Shown: positions 7,487 through 15,904 of the stretch, in pieces
Numbering within the stretch: the stretch's first letter is position 1
How the letters are laid out: each line of letters starts with the position of its first letter
DNA from: UMGS1649 sp045652705
GTDB taxonomy: Bacteria; Bacillota; Clostridia; TANB77; CAG-465
Direction: 5' to 3'
Assembly (NCBI GenBank): GCA_045652705.1
Contig: JAZRUV010000016.1
Span: forward strand, 1 to 32,122
Length of the DNA: 32,122 nucleotides
Translations under genes and position numbers: made by a program
Notes under the pieces: model-generated
Database searches by the model: none
Seen by the model: only the letters and a program-made list of their open reading frames with translations
Told to the model about the DNA's origin: nothing

Positions 7487-8533
7487 TTAATTCTCTTTTT
7501 CTAATTTGTTTTCCAAGTGTTTTTGTCTTAATTGTCCACAAGCAGCATCTATATCTGAACCAAGTTCACGTCTTACTGTTGCTACAATTCCCGAACTGTT
7601 TAATATGTTCATAAATCTATCTACGTCTTCCGGTTTGCTTTTCTTAAATTTACCATTTACTATTTCGTTTACTGGTATTAAGTTTACATGTGCTATCATA
7701 CCACGAAGAAGCTTTGCTAAATCTTTTGCTGTCTGTTCATCATCGTTTACACCAGCAATTAAAGCAAACTCGAAGCTTATTCTTCTACCTGTGACCATTA
7801 TATAATATTTACAAGCATCTAGCAACTCTTTTATGCTATATTTATTTGCAACAGGCATAATTTCTTTACGCTTTTCATCTGTTACAGCATGAAGCGAAAT
7901 AGACAAAGTTGCTTGTAATTTTTCATCGGCAAGTCTTTTAATATTATCTACTAAACCCGAAGTAGATATACTAATATGTCTTGCACCAATTCCTAAACCT
8001 TCAGCACAGTTTATTAGCTGTACAGACTTTACCGTGTTATCGTAATTGTCGAGTGGTTCTCCTATACCCATATATACTACATTAGATATCTTTTCATTCA
8101 TATACTTTTCTACTGCAATAATTTGTCCTTCTATTTCAGATGCTAACAAATGTCTTGTCCAACCATTTTTAGTAGATGCACAAAATTTACATCCCATTTT
8201 ACACCCTACCTGAGTAGAAACACATAATGTATTACCATGATTATATCTCATAAATACAGATTCTATTGCGTTATCGTCAGAAAGCTTAATTAAAAACTTA
8301 TGTGTATCATCCTTTTTAGATACTTGAACTTGTAATACTTCCAAATTTAATATATATGCCGACTCTTTAAGTTTTTCTCTTAAAGATTTAGATATATCTG
8401 TCATATCATCAAATGAGTCCACATGTACTCTATGTATCCACTTAAATATCTGTTTTGCGTGAAACTTTTTTTCTCCTATTGATTCTATATATTCACCTAG
8501 TTCTTCTAATGTTAATTCGTTTATGTTTATCAT
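7487..8533 (-). CDS. rlmN: Dual-specificity 23S rRNA/tRNA (adenine C2) methyltransferase RlmN
   Basis: This radical-SAM enzyme methylates A2503 of 23S rRNA and A37 of some tRNAs. The cluster cysteines are in CKMGCKFCAST (about residues 111-118), GEPLDNYD follows, and the C-terminal GSDIDAACGQLR holds the cysteine that resolves the methylated intermediate. The N-terminal domain (MININELTLEELGEYIES) is the usual RlmN helical region. A TTG five codons upstream is open but is itself part of the TTGAAAGGA binding region; the ATG at 8533 with AAAGGA is chosen. It has its own promoter and heads rlmN-prpC-prkC. rsmB, usually just upstream in this cluster, is absent. Confidence 0.95.
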   Translation of the reverse strand: MININELTLEELGEYIESIGEKKFHAKQIFKWIHRVHVDSFDDMTDISKSLREKLKESAYILNLEVLQVQVSKKDDTHKFLIKLSDDNAIESVFMRYNHGNTLCVSTQVGCKMGCKFCASTKNGWTRHLLASEIEGQIIAVEKYMNEKISNVVYMGIGEPLDNYDNTVKSVQLINCAEGLGIGARHISISTSGLVDNIKRLADEKLQATLSISLHAVTDEKRKEIMPVANKYSIKELLDACKYYIMVTGRRISFEFALIAGVNDDEQTAKDLAKLLRGMIAHVNLIPVNEIVNGKFKKSKPEDVDRFMNILNSSGIVATVRRELGSDIDAACGQLRQKHLENKLEKEN

Positions 8534-8572
8534 AATAATTCCTTTCAAATATATTACAAAATATACACATAT

Positions 8573-8601
8573 ATTATATAACTAAACATAACAATTAGCA
8601 A
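8573..8601 (-). promoter_or_regulatory. rlmN promoter
   Basis: On the minus strand TTGCTA (8596-8601), 17 nt and TATAAT (8573-8578) lie about 40 nt before the rlmN start and downstream of the terminator of the giant gene, so the rlmN unit has its own start of transcription. Confidence 0.7.
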
Positions 8602-8623
8602 GTAGTAAAATATACTGTAAACA

Positions 8624-8662
8624 TACAAAAATTGAGATGTAACTTATGTTACACCTCAATTT
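8624..8662 (-). terminator. Intrinsic terminator of the giant repeat-protein gene
   Basis: A 15-bp stem (8629-8643 with 8648-8662, one G-U pair on the minus strand) has a 4-nt loop and is followed by TTTTTG. It lies 7 nt after the stop codon of the giant gene. Confidence 0.9.
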
Positions 8663-8669
8663 AATATTA

Positions 8670-11600
8670 TTAATTTTCGGAATATATATCTACTTCGTTA
8701 TATATGTTCACTTCTTGTTGTTCTTGCTCAACTTCTAATGTTTCTTCTTGTTTTGTTGGTTCCTTAGCCATAGCTAATACTTGAGTTTGTTCTGTTAAAA
8801 TTAACTTAACACTATAGATATATACTGCGTAGTCTTGGTCTGTTATCTCAATTGTATTACCATTATAATATGTACCACCTACTACATCATCTTTACTTAT
8901 GCTAGATAGTTTATTTGCACAACCCCAGCTGTCTCCTTCAATAGTATATATTCCCGGTAATATGTCTTTACCCACTATATATATTCCTGTTTGATCAGCA
9001 GGTTGTATATCTTGTGGCAAATTATTAATATCTACTTTTTGAATAGTAGCATCATATATCGTTACTATAGCATCTGTAGATTTTATTTCTATATAACCGT
9101 ACATTCCATAAAACCATTCGTTTTCTATTATTCCTTCACGATATATATTTACACAAGAATATGTCCTTACATCACCAAACCAACTATATTCTTCATTAGA
9201 ATTATAATATTTAGATATAACTTTATATGTCCCAGGTTCAACATCTTTTCCTACAAGATACATTCCGTCGTTAAGAGTCTCTTTGTAATTTGGAGTAGTA
9301 TTGTCTAAATCTATTTTTGTCATAGTTCCATTTACTTCTACTACAAAATCTGTATCTAATACTTCTATATAGCCATAGTTTGTTCCTATAGAACTAGTTT
9401 GTGTCTTATTCCTTAAACTTGCTGTTTCTGAAGAATATGTTACTGCACTTGAGTATTCTCCAGTTTGGTATATTCCAGGAGCTATATCTTTACCTACCAA
9501 ATATAATCCTGTTGAAAGAGTTTCTTTAATGTTTATTGGTAAATCATCTAATTCTATTTTTTCTAAGCTTCCTGCTCTTACCACAACTGAAACATCAGTG
9601 TCTAAAATTTCTATATAACCACTTCCCATAGAATTACCTGTAGCATAATAGTCATTGTTATCTGATGTTATAATAGAAAATACGTCTATCCAAGAACAGT
9701 CATCTTCATCCGCTATTACTCTGTATACACCTGGTGCTATGTCTTTTCCTACTAAGTACATTCCGCCTCTGTTTAGTATAGTTCTATTATTTTCTGGCAA
9801 TTCATCTGCATATACTCTTGTCATAGTTCCATCAACATTTACAATTACATCTGTTTCTTTAACTTCAACATAACCATAGTTTCCACTAAAGTAGTTTGTT
9901 CTATAATCATATTCATCTGTTATCTTACTATATGTTTGAACTGTGTGGTATAAATCCAAATCACCTGAATCTATTTTGTATAGTCCTGGCTCAACTTCTT
10001 TTCCTACTAGGTACATTCCATTAGATACTGTGTCCTGATAATCTTTAGGCATTGTTTCTAAATCTACTCTCGTAATTGTACCCTCTTGAACTTTAACGGT
10101 AACATCTGTATCAAGAATTTCTATGTATCCTCTTGGTCCACCATAGTGACCTGTTTGATATTCCCAATTACTACTTATAGCTGAATATTTGTATACTTGA
10201 GCGTAGTTACCATTTTCACCTGTAATTCTATATAGTCCTGGCTTAACTTCTTTTCCTACAATATACATTCCTTTAGACACTGTGTCCTTATAATCTTCTG
10301 GCATTGTTTCTAAATCTACTTTTGTAATTGTGCCGTTTTGTACTATAACAGTAACATCTGTCTCATGAATTTCTATGTATCCTCTTGGCCCACCATAGTA
10401 GCCTGTTTGATTTTCCCAGTCTGTACTTATATCTGAATATGTATATACCAAACACTCTCTATCTGCTAACCCTGTTGCTCTATATAGTCCTGGTGCAATA
10501 TCTTTTCCTACTATATATGTCCCTTCTGATACTGTATCCTTTATTTCAGGTTCAAGGTCTTCAGCTTTTTCTATTTTAGCTTGATAAATTGCCACTACAA
10601 CATCTGTGTCTTTAATTTCTATATAACCATTACTTCCACTAAAATAATTTGTTTGGTACTCATATTTGCTAGTTATTTTAGAATATGTATAAACATATCC
10701 ATAATCATAATTAGCTGTAACCTTATACAAGCCAGGCTCAACTTCTTTTCCTACTAAATACATATTATTATATTTAGTTGTATCTATTGTTGATTGTGGA
10801 TTTGTTTCAATATCCGATAAATCTACTTTTGTAAGTTTACCATTATATACTTTAACTACTTTATCTGTATCCAATATTTCTACATAACCACGATTAAAAT
10901 ATAACTCATCTGTCATGTTATCCATTATCATATGCATATCAGAATATTTTCTAACACTACATTCGTAAGCATCTTGAGCCGCTTCTATTTTATATATACC
11001 TGGATTTAAATCTTTTCCTACTATATATGTTCCGTCTGTTACTGTTGTTTTTAGGTCCGTTGGTATAGAACTTATATCTATTAATTCTAATGTTACACCT
11101 GCACCTACTTTTACAGCTACTGTTGAACTATCTATAGTGGCATAAACAATTCCTTTTTCCGCTTCAATATATGAATTTTCTTCATTATATTCACCACCTA
11201 GAGAGGCTAGCAATTCAACAGCAGTATAATGACTTTCTGAAACTATTTTATATGTTCCAGGTGCTATATCCTTTCCTACTATATAAGTTCCTTCTGAAAC
11301 TTTATCTTTTATATTAACTGGTATTTTATCCAAATCTATCTGTTCTATTGTTCCACCATACACCATAACAAAATAATCTGTAGGTTTTATCTCTATAAAT
11401 CCTTGTTTTGCATACATTTCGCCCGTTGTATTTTCCCAATAAAAGTCTTGTATATATTGTTCTGACTTTTTGCTGACTGTACAGTCAAATGTACGTGACG
11501 TTGTTATTTCATATGTTCCAGGTGCTATGTCTTTTCCTACTACATATATTCCATCTGATACACTTGTCTTTATATTTGTTGGTACTTCCTTATAACTTTC

Positions 11601-14600
11601 TTTAGTTAATTTTAAGCCTTTAATTCCAACTGCTAAATCAGATTCTTTAATTTCAATATATCCATATGGTTCGTATGTTCCCATATATGTGCCTGACCAA
11701 TTAAATTTCAAATTGTCATATACGTTTATTTCTGTTTCATCATAATATACATTCGGATCTTTAGTTACAAACTTATATATTCCTGGCGCTATATCCTTGC
11801 CTACTAAATACACACCATCTTCAGATATACTAGTCTGTATATTTACAGGTACATCATCTAAATCTACTTTTTCTAATGTAGTATATGATAGTGTAATCAT
11901 AGTAGTCTCTTCTGTTATTTCTATATATCCCTTTGGCATATTAATATATAGTCCGTACGGATCTTCATTTTCCCATACTCTTATATTGTTATATATTTCT
12001 TCTATCTCTTCAGTTTGTGTAACTTTATATGTTCCTGGAAGTAAATCTTTTCCTACAAAGAATGTTCCATTAGATACTGTTTGTTTTATATCTGTTGGAT
12101 AATTCTCTAAATCTACTTTTTCCAAACTTCCATGTGCAACATTCACAGCCACTGCATCTTCCGGCACTTCTATATAGCCACTTTGCATATATTCTTGCAT
12201 AAAATCATAATCCGACATAACAATAGAGTTAAACACCTCTATTTCTACATATTTAGAATCACATATAACTTTATATGCACCTGGAGTAATATCCTTACCA
12301 ACTAGATACATACCATTTGAAACTTTGTTTTGTATATTTACTTCTATTTCATCTAGATTTACTTTTTCTACTGTACCATTTTCAACAGTTATTCCTTCTA
12401 TATTATCATCAATTGTAATATATCCTCTATATGTATTTATGTCTGCAACCGCGAATCCCATTCCCGGTCCTAAGTTTTCATAAACTTCAGGTTCAAAATA
12501 TTCTTCTACTACTGCTGGCCTTGTTGGAATAATTGGAGTTATTTTATATGTACCAACTTCAATATTTTTTCCTATAATATAGTCCACTGTTGTTATTTCA
12601 GGTTCAACTACAACATTATTATAGTCTACTACATTTGAATATTCTCCATAATATTTAGTTTCATTTACTGTTTTATATCCTCTTACCTTGAAGTAGTAAT
12701 GACCATTCTTTGGTATTTCTACTGCTATGTCATAAGATGTAAAGTCTGCTTTTGAATATTCTCTTTGTAATTTGTATTCACCTTTTTCACTAGTAGCATA
12801 GTATACTTGTACCCCATCAAGTTCTGATGTGTTTTCCATAGATAATATGTATTGAACTGAGCCATCAGGTCCTGTTACTTTTTCTCCAAACTTAATTGTT
12901 GGTGCTGGTACAGTTATTGTTACAATACTAGATATTTTAACGTCTGAATAACTGCTATAGTATTTAGTTTTTCCTACTGTTTTGTATGCTCTTACTTTAA
13001 AACTATATTGTCCGTCAGCTAGATTTTTAACTGTATAGTTTACTGTGCTATTTTTAGTTATTGTTGTAAGTTTTGTATATGCCCCATCATCTTTTGCCAT
13101 ATATAGCTCATAACCTGTTGCACTTGACACTTTAGCCCATACAACTTTTATATTTTTATCCGTTGTTACAGCTGAAGTCATTTTAGGAGCTGGTGGATTT
13201 ATTTTAAATGTTAGTGTTTTACTTCCATTAAAATTACCTTTACCTGCTATTGTTACTGTTGCTTTTCCTATTGCTGTATTGTTTTTGTAAGATAATGTAT
13301 AGTCTGTTCCATTTTTTAGTGTCATTTCATTATATGTTAATGTTAGACTTTGATATAATTTCTTACCTGTATATGCCTTACTTGCTAAACCTTCTACTGT
13401 AGCTGAAGCTATACTTCTTTTATTTATACTAAATGTTATTTTCTTTGTTCCAGCAAAGTTACCTTTTCCTGTTATTGTTATTGTTGCTATCCCCGCTTTA
13501 ACATTGTTTGAATATGCTACTGTATAATCTGTATCCTTTACAAGTGTTGTCTTACCATATTTAATAGTTATACTTGGTGTTATTGCTTTTCCTGTGTATG
13601 TATAGTTAGATACTTTGTTGTATGTTAGTTTAGATATACTTCTTCTTGCTATTTTGTATGTTAATGTCTTTTCTCCATAGAAGTTTCCTATACCTGTTAT
13701 TGTTACACTTGCTGTTCCTGCTTTTACGTTATTTGCGTACGTTAATTTGTAATGTGTTCCATTCTTTAACGTATTTCCTGCATATGTTAGTTTCAAACTT
13801 TGTGTTAGTTTTCCACCTGTATATTTCTTTTCTTCTAACCCTTTTACACTTACAGATGTTATATTTCTTTTTGTTATTTCAAATGTTAACACTTTTGTTC
13901 CTGTATAGTTGCCTATACCTGTTACTGTTATTTTTCCTGTCCCTACATTTACATTGTTACTATATGTAACTTTGTAATCTGTATTTTTCTTTAATGTTTT
14001 AGAACCATATTTTACTGTTACACTTGGTTCTCTCTTATTACCTGTATAACCTAATGATTTAGATGCTGTTATATCTAATTCATTTATGTTTCTATCCCAT
14101 ATTTTAAATTTCAAAGTCTTGCTTCCATTAAAGTTTCCTTTACCTGTTATTGTTACACTTGCTGTTCCTGCATTTGTATTACTCTTGTAAGATAAAGTAT
14201 AATGTGTTCCATTCTTTAACACAATTCCATTGTATGTTAATGTTAGGCTTTGGTATTGTTTTGAACCTGTATATGTTTTAGATTTTAGACCTGTTACCGT
14301 AGCTGAAGAGATACTTCTATCTTTTATCCCAAATGTTATTTTCTTCGTTCCAGCATAATTCCCTTTTCCTGTTATTGTTATTGTTGCTGTTCCACTATTT
14401 ACATTTTTGCTGTATGCTACTGTATAGTCTGTATTTTTCACAAGAACTTTTTTACCATACTTTACTGTAACATTTGGTGTTATAGCTTTTCCTGTATATG
14501 TATAACTTGATACTTTACTATATGTTAGTTTAGATATACTTCTTCTTGCTATTTTAAATGTTACTGTTTTTGTTCCAGCATAACTACCTTTACCTGTTAT

Positions 14601-15098
14601 TGTTATTTTTGCTGTTCCTGCATTTACATTGTTTGTGTAAGATATTGTGTAGTCTTCTCCATTTTTTAATGTTGTACTACCATATTTTACTTTCAAACTT
14701 TGTGTTTGTTTTGAGCCTGTGTATGTTTTTTCCTTCACACCAGACACTTTTGCTGAAGCAATATTCTTTAGTATTTTGAAAGATAATTCTTTTGTTCCTT
14801 CATAAATTCCTATTCCTTCAACCTTTACTTTTGCAGTTCCAATTTTTATGTTGTTTGTATATGTTACTGTATAATCTGTTCCTTCTACTAAAGTAACATT
14901 ATTATGTTTAACTGTTACATTAGGTGTCACTGCTTTCCCTGTATACGCTTGATTTGGCACACTAGATACTACTACTTGAGACATTGCATATTTAGTAGGT
15001 TCATAACCATCTGGATATGCATAATCTGCCGCAAATACACTTAATGCAAATACAAACATTACTGCAAAAATTAGAGTAATTTTGTTTAGTTTCTTCAT
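8670..15098 (-). CDS. Giant secreted repeat protein, 2142 aa (adhesin-like)
   Basis: A signal peptide (MKKLNKITLIFAVMFVFALS, cleavage near residue 24) is followed by eight ~75-residue repeats (about 41-636) built on YTGK.xTP/LKNGTDYTVSY.NN/GTATITITGKGN.xGTK. These are small beta domains common in Firmicute surface proteins. Two fibronectin-III-like domains follow (about 637-828, with KVRAYKTV and KVRGYKTV), then fifteen 80-95-residue repeats (about 835-2100) each opening with a form of YLVGKDIAPGTYKV and containing GYIEI.DTDV. The acidic tail rich in Glu and Gln has no LPXTG, SLH, choline-binding or LysM anchor, so attachment is unclear. No enzymatic motif is seen. The start has GGGGGGAG at good spacing. 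Adhesion or a surface layer role is inference. Confidence 0.85.
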   Translation of the reverse strand: MKKLNKITLIFAVMFVFALSVFAADYAYPDGYEPTKYAMSQVVVSSVPNQAYTGKAVTPNVTVKHNNVTLVEGTDYTVTYTNNIKIGTAKVKVEGIGIYEGTKELSFKILKNIASAKVSGVKEKTYTGSKQTQSLKVKYGSTTLKNGEDYTISYTNNVNAGTAKITITGKGSYAGTKTVTFKIARRSISKLTYSKVSSYTYTGKAITPNVTVKYGKKVLVKNTDYTVAYSKNVNSGTATITITGKGNYAGTKKITFGIKDRSISSATVTGLKSKTYTGSKQYQSLTLTYNGIVLKNGTHYTLSYKSNTNAGTASVTITGKGNFNGSKTLKFKIWDRNINELDITASKSLGYTGNKREPSVTVKYGSKTLKKNTDYKVTYSNNVNVGTGKITVTGIGNYTGTKVLTFEITKRNITSVSVKGLEEKKYTGGKLTQSLKLTYAGNTLKNGTHYKLTYANNVKAGTASVTITGIGNFYGEKTLTYKIARRSISKLTYNKVSNYTYTGKAITPSITIKYGKTTLVKDTDYTVAYSNNVKAGIATITITGKGNFAGTKKITFSINKRSIASATVEGLASKAYTGKKLYQSLTLTYNEMTLKNGTDYTLSYKNNTAIGKATVTIAGKGNFNGSKTLTFKINPPAPKMTSAVTTDKNIKVVWAKVSSATGYELYMAKDDGAYTKLTTITKNSTVNYTVKNLADGQYSFKVRAYKTVGKTKYYSSYSDVKISSIVTITVPAPTIKFGEKVTGPDGSVQYILSMENTSELDGVQVYYATSEKGEYKLQREYSKADFTSYDIAVEIPKNGHYYFKVRGYKTVNETKYYGEYSNVVDYNNVVVEPEITTVDYIIGKNIEVGTYKITPIIPTRPAVVEEYFEPEVYENLGPGMGFAVADINTYRGYITIDDNIEGITVENGTVEKVNLDEIEVNIQNKVSNGMYLVGKDITPGAYKVICDSKYVEIEVFNSIVMSDYDFMQEYMQSGYIEVPEDAVAVNVAHGSLEKVDLENYPTDIKQTVSNGTFFVGKDLLPGTYKVTQTEEIEEIYNNIRVWENEDPYGLYINMPKGYIEITEETTMITLSYTTLEKVDLDDVPVNIQTSISEDGVYLVGKDIAPGIYKFVTKDPNVYYDETEINVYDNLKFNWSGTYMGTYEPYGYIEIKESDLAVGIKGLKLTKESYKEVPTNIKTSVSDGIYVVGKDIAPGTYEITTSRTFDCTVSKKSEQYIQDFYWENTTGEMYAKQGFIEIKPTDYFVMVYGGTIEQIDLDKIPVNIKDKVSEGTYIVGKDIAPGTYKIVSESHYTAVELLASLGGEYNEENSYIEAEKGIVYATIDSSTVAVKVGAGVTLELIDISSIPTDLKTTVTDGTYIVGKDLNPGIYKIEAAQDAYECSVRKYSDMHMIMDNMTDELYFNRGYVEILDTDKVVKVYNGKLTKVDLSDIETNPQSTIDTTKYNNMYLVGKEVEPGLYKVTANYDYGYVYTYSKITSKYEYQTNYFSGSNGYIEIKDTDVVVAIYQAKIEKAEDLEPEIKDTVSEGTYIVGKDIAPGLYRATGLADRECLVYTYSDISTDWENQTGYYGGPRGYIEIHETDVTVIVQNGTITKVDLETMPEDYKDTVSKGMYIVGKEVKPGLYRITGENGNYAQVYKYSAISSNWEYQTGHYGGPRGYIEILDTDVTVKVQEGTITRVDLETMPKDYQDTVSNGMYLVGKEVEPGLYKIDSGDLDLYHTVQTYSKITDEYDYRTNYFSGNYGYVEVKETDVIVNVDGTMTRVYADELPENNRTILNRGGMYLVGKDIAPGVYRVIADEDDCSWIDVFSIITSDNNDYYATGNSMGSGYIEILDTDVSVVVRAGSLEKIELDDLPINIKETLSTGLYLVGKDIAPGIYQTGEYSSAVTYSSETASLRNKTQTSSIGTNYGYIEVLDTDFVVEVNGTMTKIDLDNTTPNYKETLNDGMYLVGKDVEPGTYKVISKYYNSNEEYSWFGDVRTYSCVNIYREGIIENEWFYGMYGYIEIKSTDAIVTIYDATIQKVDINNLPQDIQPADQTGIYIVGKDILPGIYTIEGDSWGCANKLSSISKDDVVGGTYYNGNTIEITDQDYAVYIYSVKLILTEQTQVLAMAKEPTKQEETLEVEQEQQEVNIYNEVDIYSEN
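8796..12596 (-). repeat. Fifteen tandem VGKDIxPGxY repeats within the giant gene
   Basis: The coding repeats are about 245-290 bp each and degenerate. Units at 10290-10541 and 10038-10289 are exactly 252 bp each and share long stretches of protein, such as YYGGPRGYIEI against HYGGPRGYIEI and VDLETMP in both, so they look like the most recent duplication. Unit cores run VGKDI.PG.YKV, a variable middle with a YSxI segment, GYIEI.DTDV.V.V, then KVDL..P.N. Confidence 0.85.
13191..14978 (-). repeat. Eight ~75-codon N-terminal repeats of the giant gene, in two alternating types
   Basis: Repeats 2-8 are 74-75 residues. Odd units carry SISKLTY..V..YTYTGKAITP or related and V..TDYTVAYS; even units carry TYTGSKQ.QSL.LTY and LKNGTHYTLSY. 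The alternation implies growth by duplication of a two-domain unit. Repeats 3 and 7 are close copies, as are 4 and 8, indicating duplication of a four-unit block. Confidence 0.8.
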
Positions 15099-15118
15099 AC
15101 TCTCCCCCCTCTAGCTAT

Positions 15119-15146
15119 ATTATACTCCTTACAAATTAATTTTCAA
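15119..15146 (-). promoter_or_regulatory. Promoter of the giant repeat-protein gene
   Basis: On the minus strand TTGAAA (15141-15146), 16 nt and TATAAT (15119-15124) lie just upstream of the GGGGGGAG binding site, giving a leader of only about 15-20 nt. Confidence 0.7.
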
Positions 15147-15188
15147 GTGACATTCTTTAAATATATCTTGTATTTTATTATATATTGC

Positions 15189-15217
15189 TTGAACTTCACT
15201 ATATTTTTTGTTATATT
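15189..15217 (+). promoter_or_regulatory. Promoter of the NUDIX gene
   Basis: TTGAAC (15189-15194), a 17-nt spacer and TATATT (15212-15217) lie 30 nt before the start codon, divergent from the promoter of the giant gene. Confidence 0.65.
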
Positions 15218-15246
15218 ATCTTAAAATAATGTTTGGAGGTATAATT

Positions 15247-15654
15247 ATGATTGAGTTTGCTGGAACTCTGTTTTTTAAAGATAAAAAGCTGCTATTAGAT
15301 AAACCTAGACGCCGCCCAACACACCAAATGATAGGTGGAAAAATCGAACAAGACGAAACACCCCTTCAGGCTGCTATTCGCGAGGCGCATGAAGAATTAG
15401 GAAATAGCGCAAAATTTAATCCCGAACTCTTTAAATTCGTAATGGATTTTGATGAAATAGCTACAAGCGACCCCAACCTTAAAATTCATTTTTATGTGTT
15501 TGAGTACACAGGTGAATTGCAAGGTGCGCTTACTACCTCTGATGAAATAGAATCGTTCCTTTGGTATGATACGTGTTATGACCAAGATATTTTATCTCAT
15601 ACGTTAAAAAATGAAGTTATACCTTATTGCTTGGAAAAAGGATTAATTGAATAA
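15247..15654 (+). CDS. NUDIX hydrolase, 135 aa
   Basis: The NUDIX box is complete: GKIEQDE, seven residues, then REAHEELGN (GX5EX7REUXEEXGU), which binds Mg2+ for cleavage of nucleoside diphosphate-X compounds. The domain opens FAGTLFFKDKKLLLDKPRRR, as in MutT-like proteins. The substrate is unknown; an oxidised dNTP is one option. The frame is open upstream to 15208, but GGAGGTATAATT directly precedes ATG at 15247. The gene stands alone between its own promoter and terminator, divergent from the giant surface gene and convergent with fmt. Confidence 0.85.
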   Translation: MIEFAGTLFFKDKKLLLDKPRRRPTHQMIGGKIEQDETPLQAAIREAHEELGNSAKFNPELFKFVMDFDEIATSDPNLKIHFYVFEYTGELQGALTTSDEIESFLWYDTCYDQDILSHTLKNEVIPYCLEKGLIE

Positions 15655-15659
15655 ACATT

Positions 15660-15707
15660 AAAGCTACTTAACGTTATAATTACGATAAGTAGCTTTTGTT
15701 TTATTTT
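15660..15707 (+). terminator. Terminator after the NUDIX gene
   Basis: AAAGCTACTTA (15660-15670) pairs with TAAGTAGCTTT (15686-15696), and the run TGTTTTATTTT follows on the plus strand. Short inner pairing (CGT/ACG) extends it. Confidence 0.85.
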
Positions 15708-15720
15708 ATGCTTACAATTT

Positions 15721-15823
15721 ACATTTGTCCACCTGCGCATTTATGGTTCGCAAGCAGGGTTGCGAATAACATTTCTATCACCTGCGTATTTATTCCCCGC
15801 AAGCAGGGTTGCGAGTAACATTT
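15721..15823. repeat. Two tandem copies of a 49-bp unit with a hairpin core
   Basis: The units begin at about 15731 and 15780 and share ACCTGCG, then TTTAT, then CGCAAGCAGGGTTGCGA and TAACATTT; only the middle (GGTT against CCCC) and a few bases differ. A partial ACATTT also precedes the first copy. Each contains CGCAA-GCAGGG-TTGCG, a 5-bp hairpin. The units are GC-richer than the surrounding intergenic DNA. They lie between convergent NUDIX and fmt. It is not a CRISPR array: there are two units and no unique spacers. Confidence 0.7.
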
Positions 15824-15825
15824 GT

Positions 15826-15849
15826 TTATTGATAATTCTCTATCAATAA
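15826..15849. repeat. 9-bp inverted repeat in the NUDIX-fmt gap
   Basis: TTATTGATA (15826-15834) and TATCAATAA (15841-15849) are perfect arms around ATTCTC, right after the 49-bp repeats and 55 nt beyond the fmt stop. No U-run is adjacent on the minus strand, so a role as the fmt terminator is weakly supported. Confidence 0.5.
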
Positions 15850-15904
15850 CGCTACATGTGTTATAACTCACACCATACAGCGTGTCAATATTTTGTATAA
15901 TTTT

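Noticed and set aside
9000..14800. Plus-strand open frames inside the giant gene and other antisense open frames in the window
   Set aside because: They are low-complexity shadows of coding repeats, rich in Leu, Phe and Ser, without binding sites or recognisable domains.
15721..15823. CRISPR array
   Set aside because: Only two units, no unique spacers of constant length, and no cas gene nearby.
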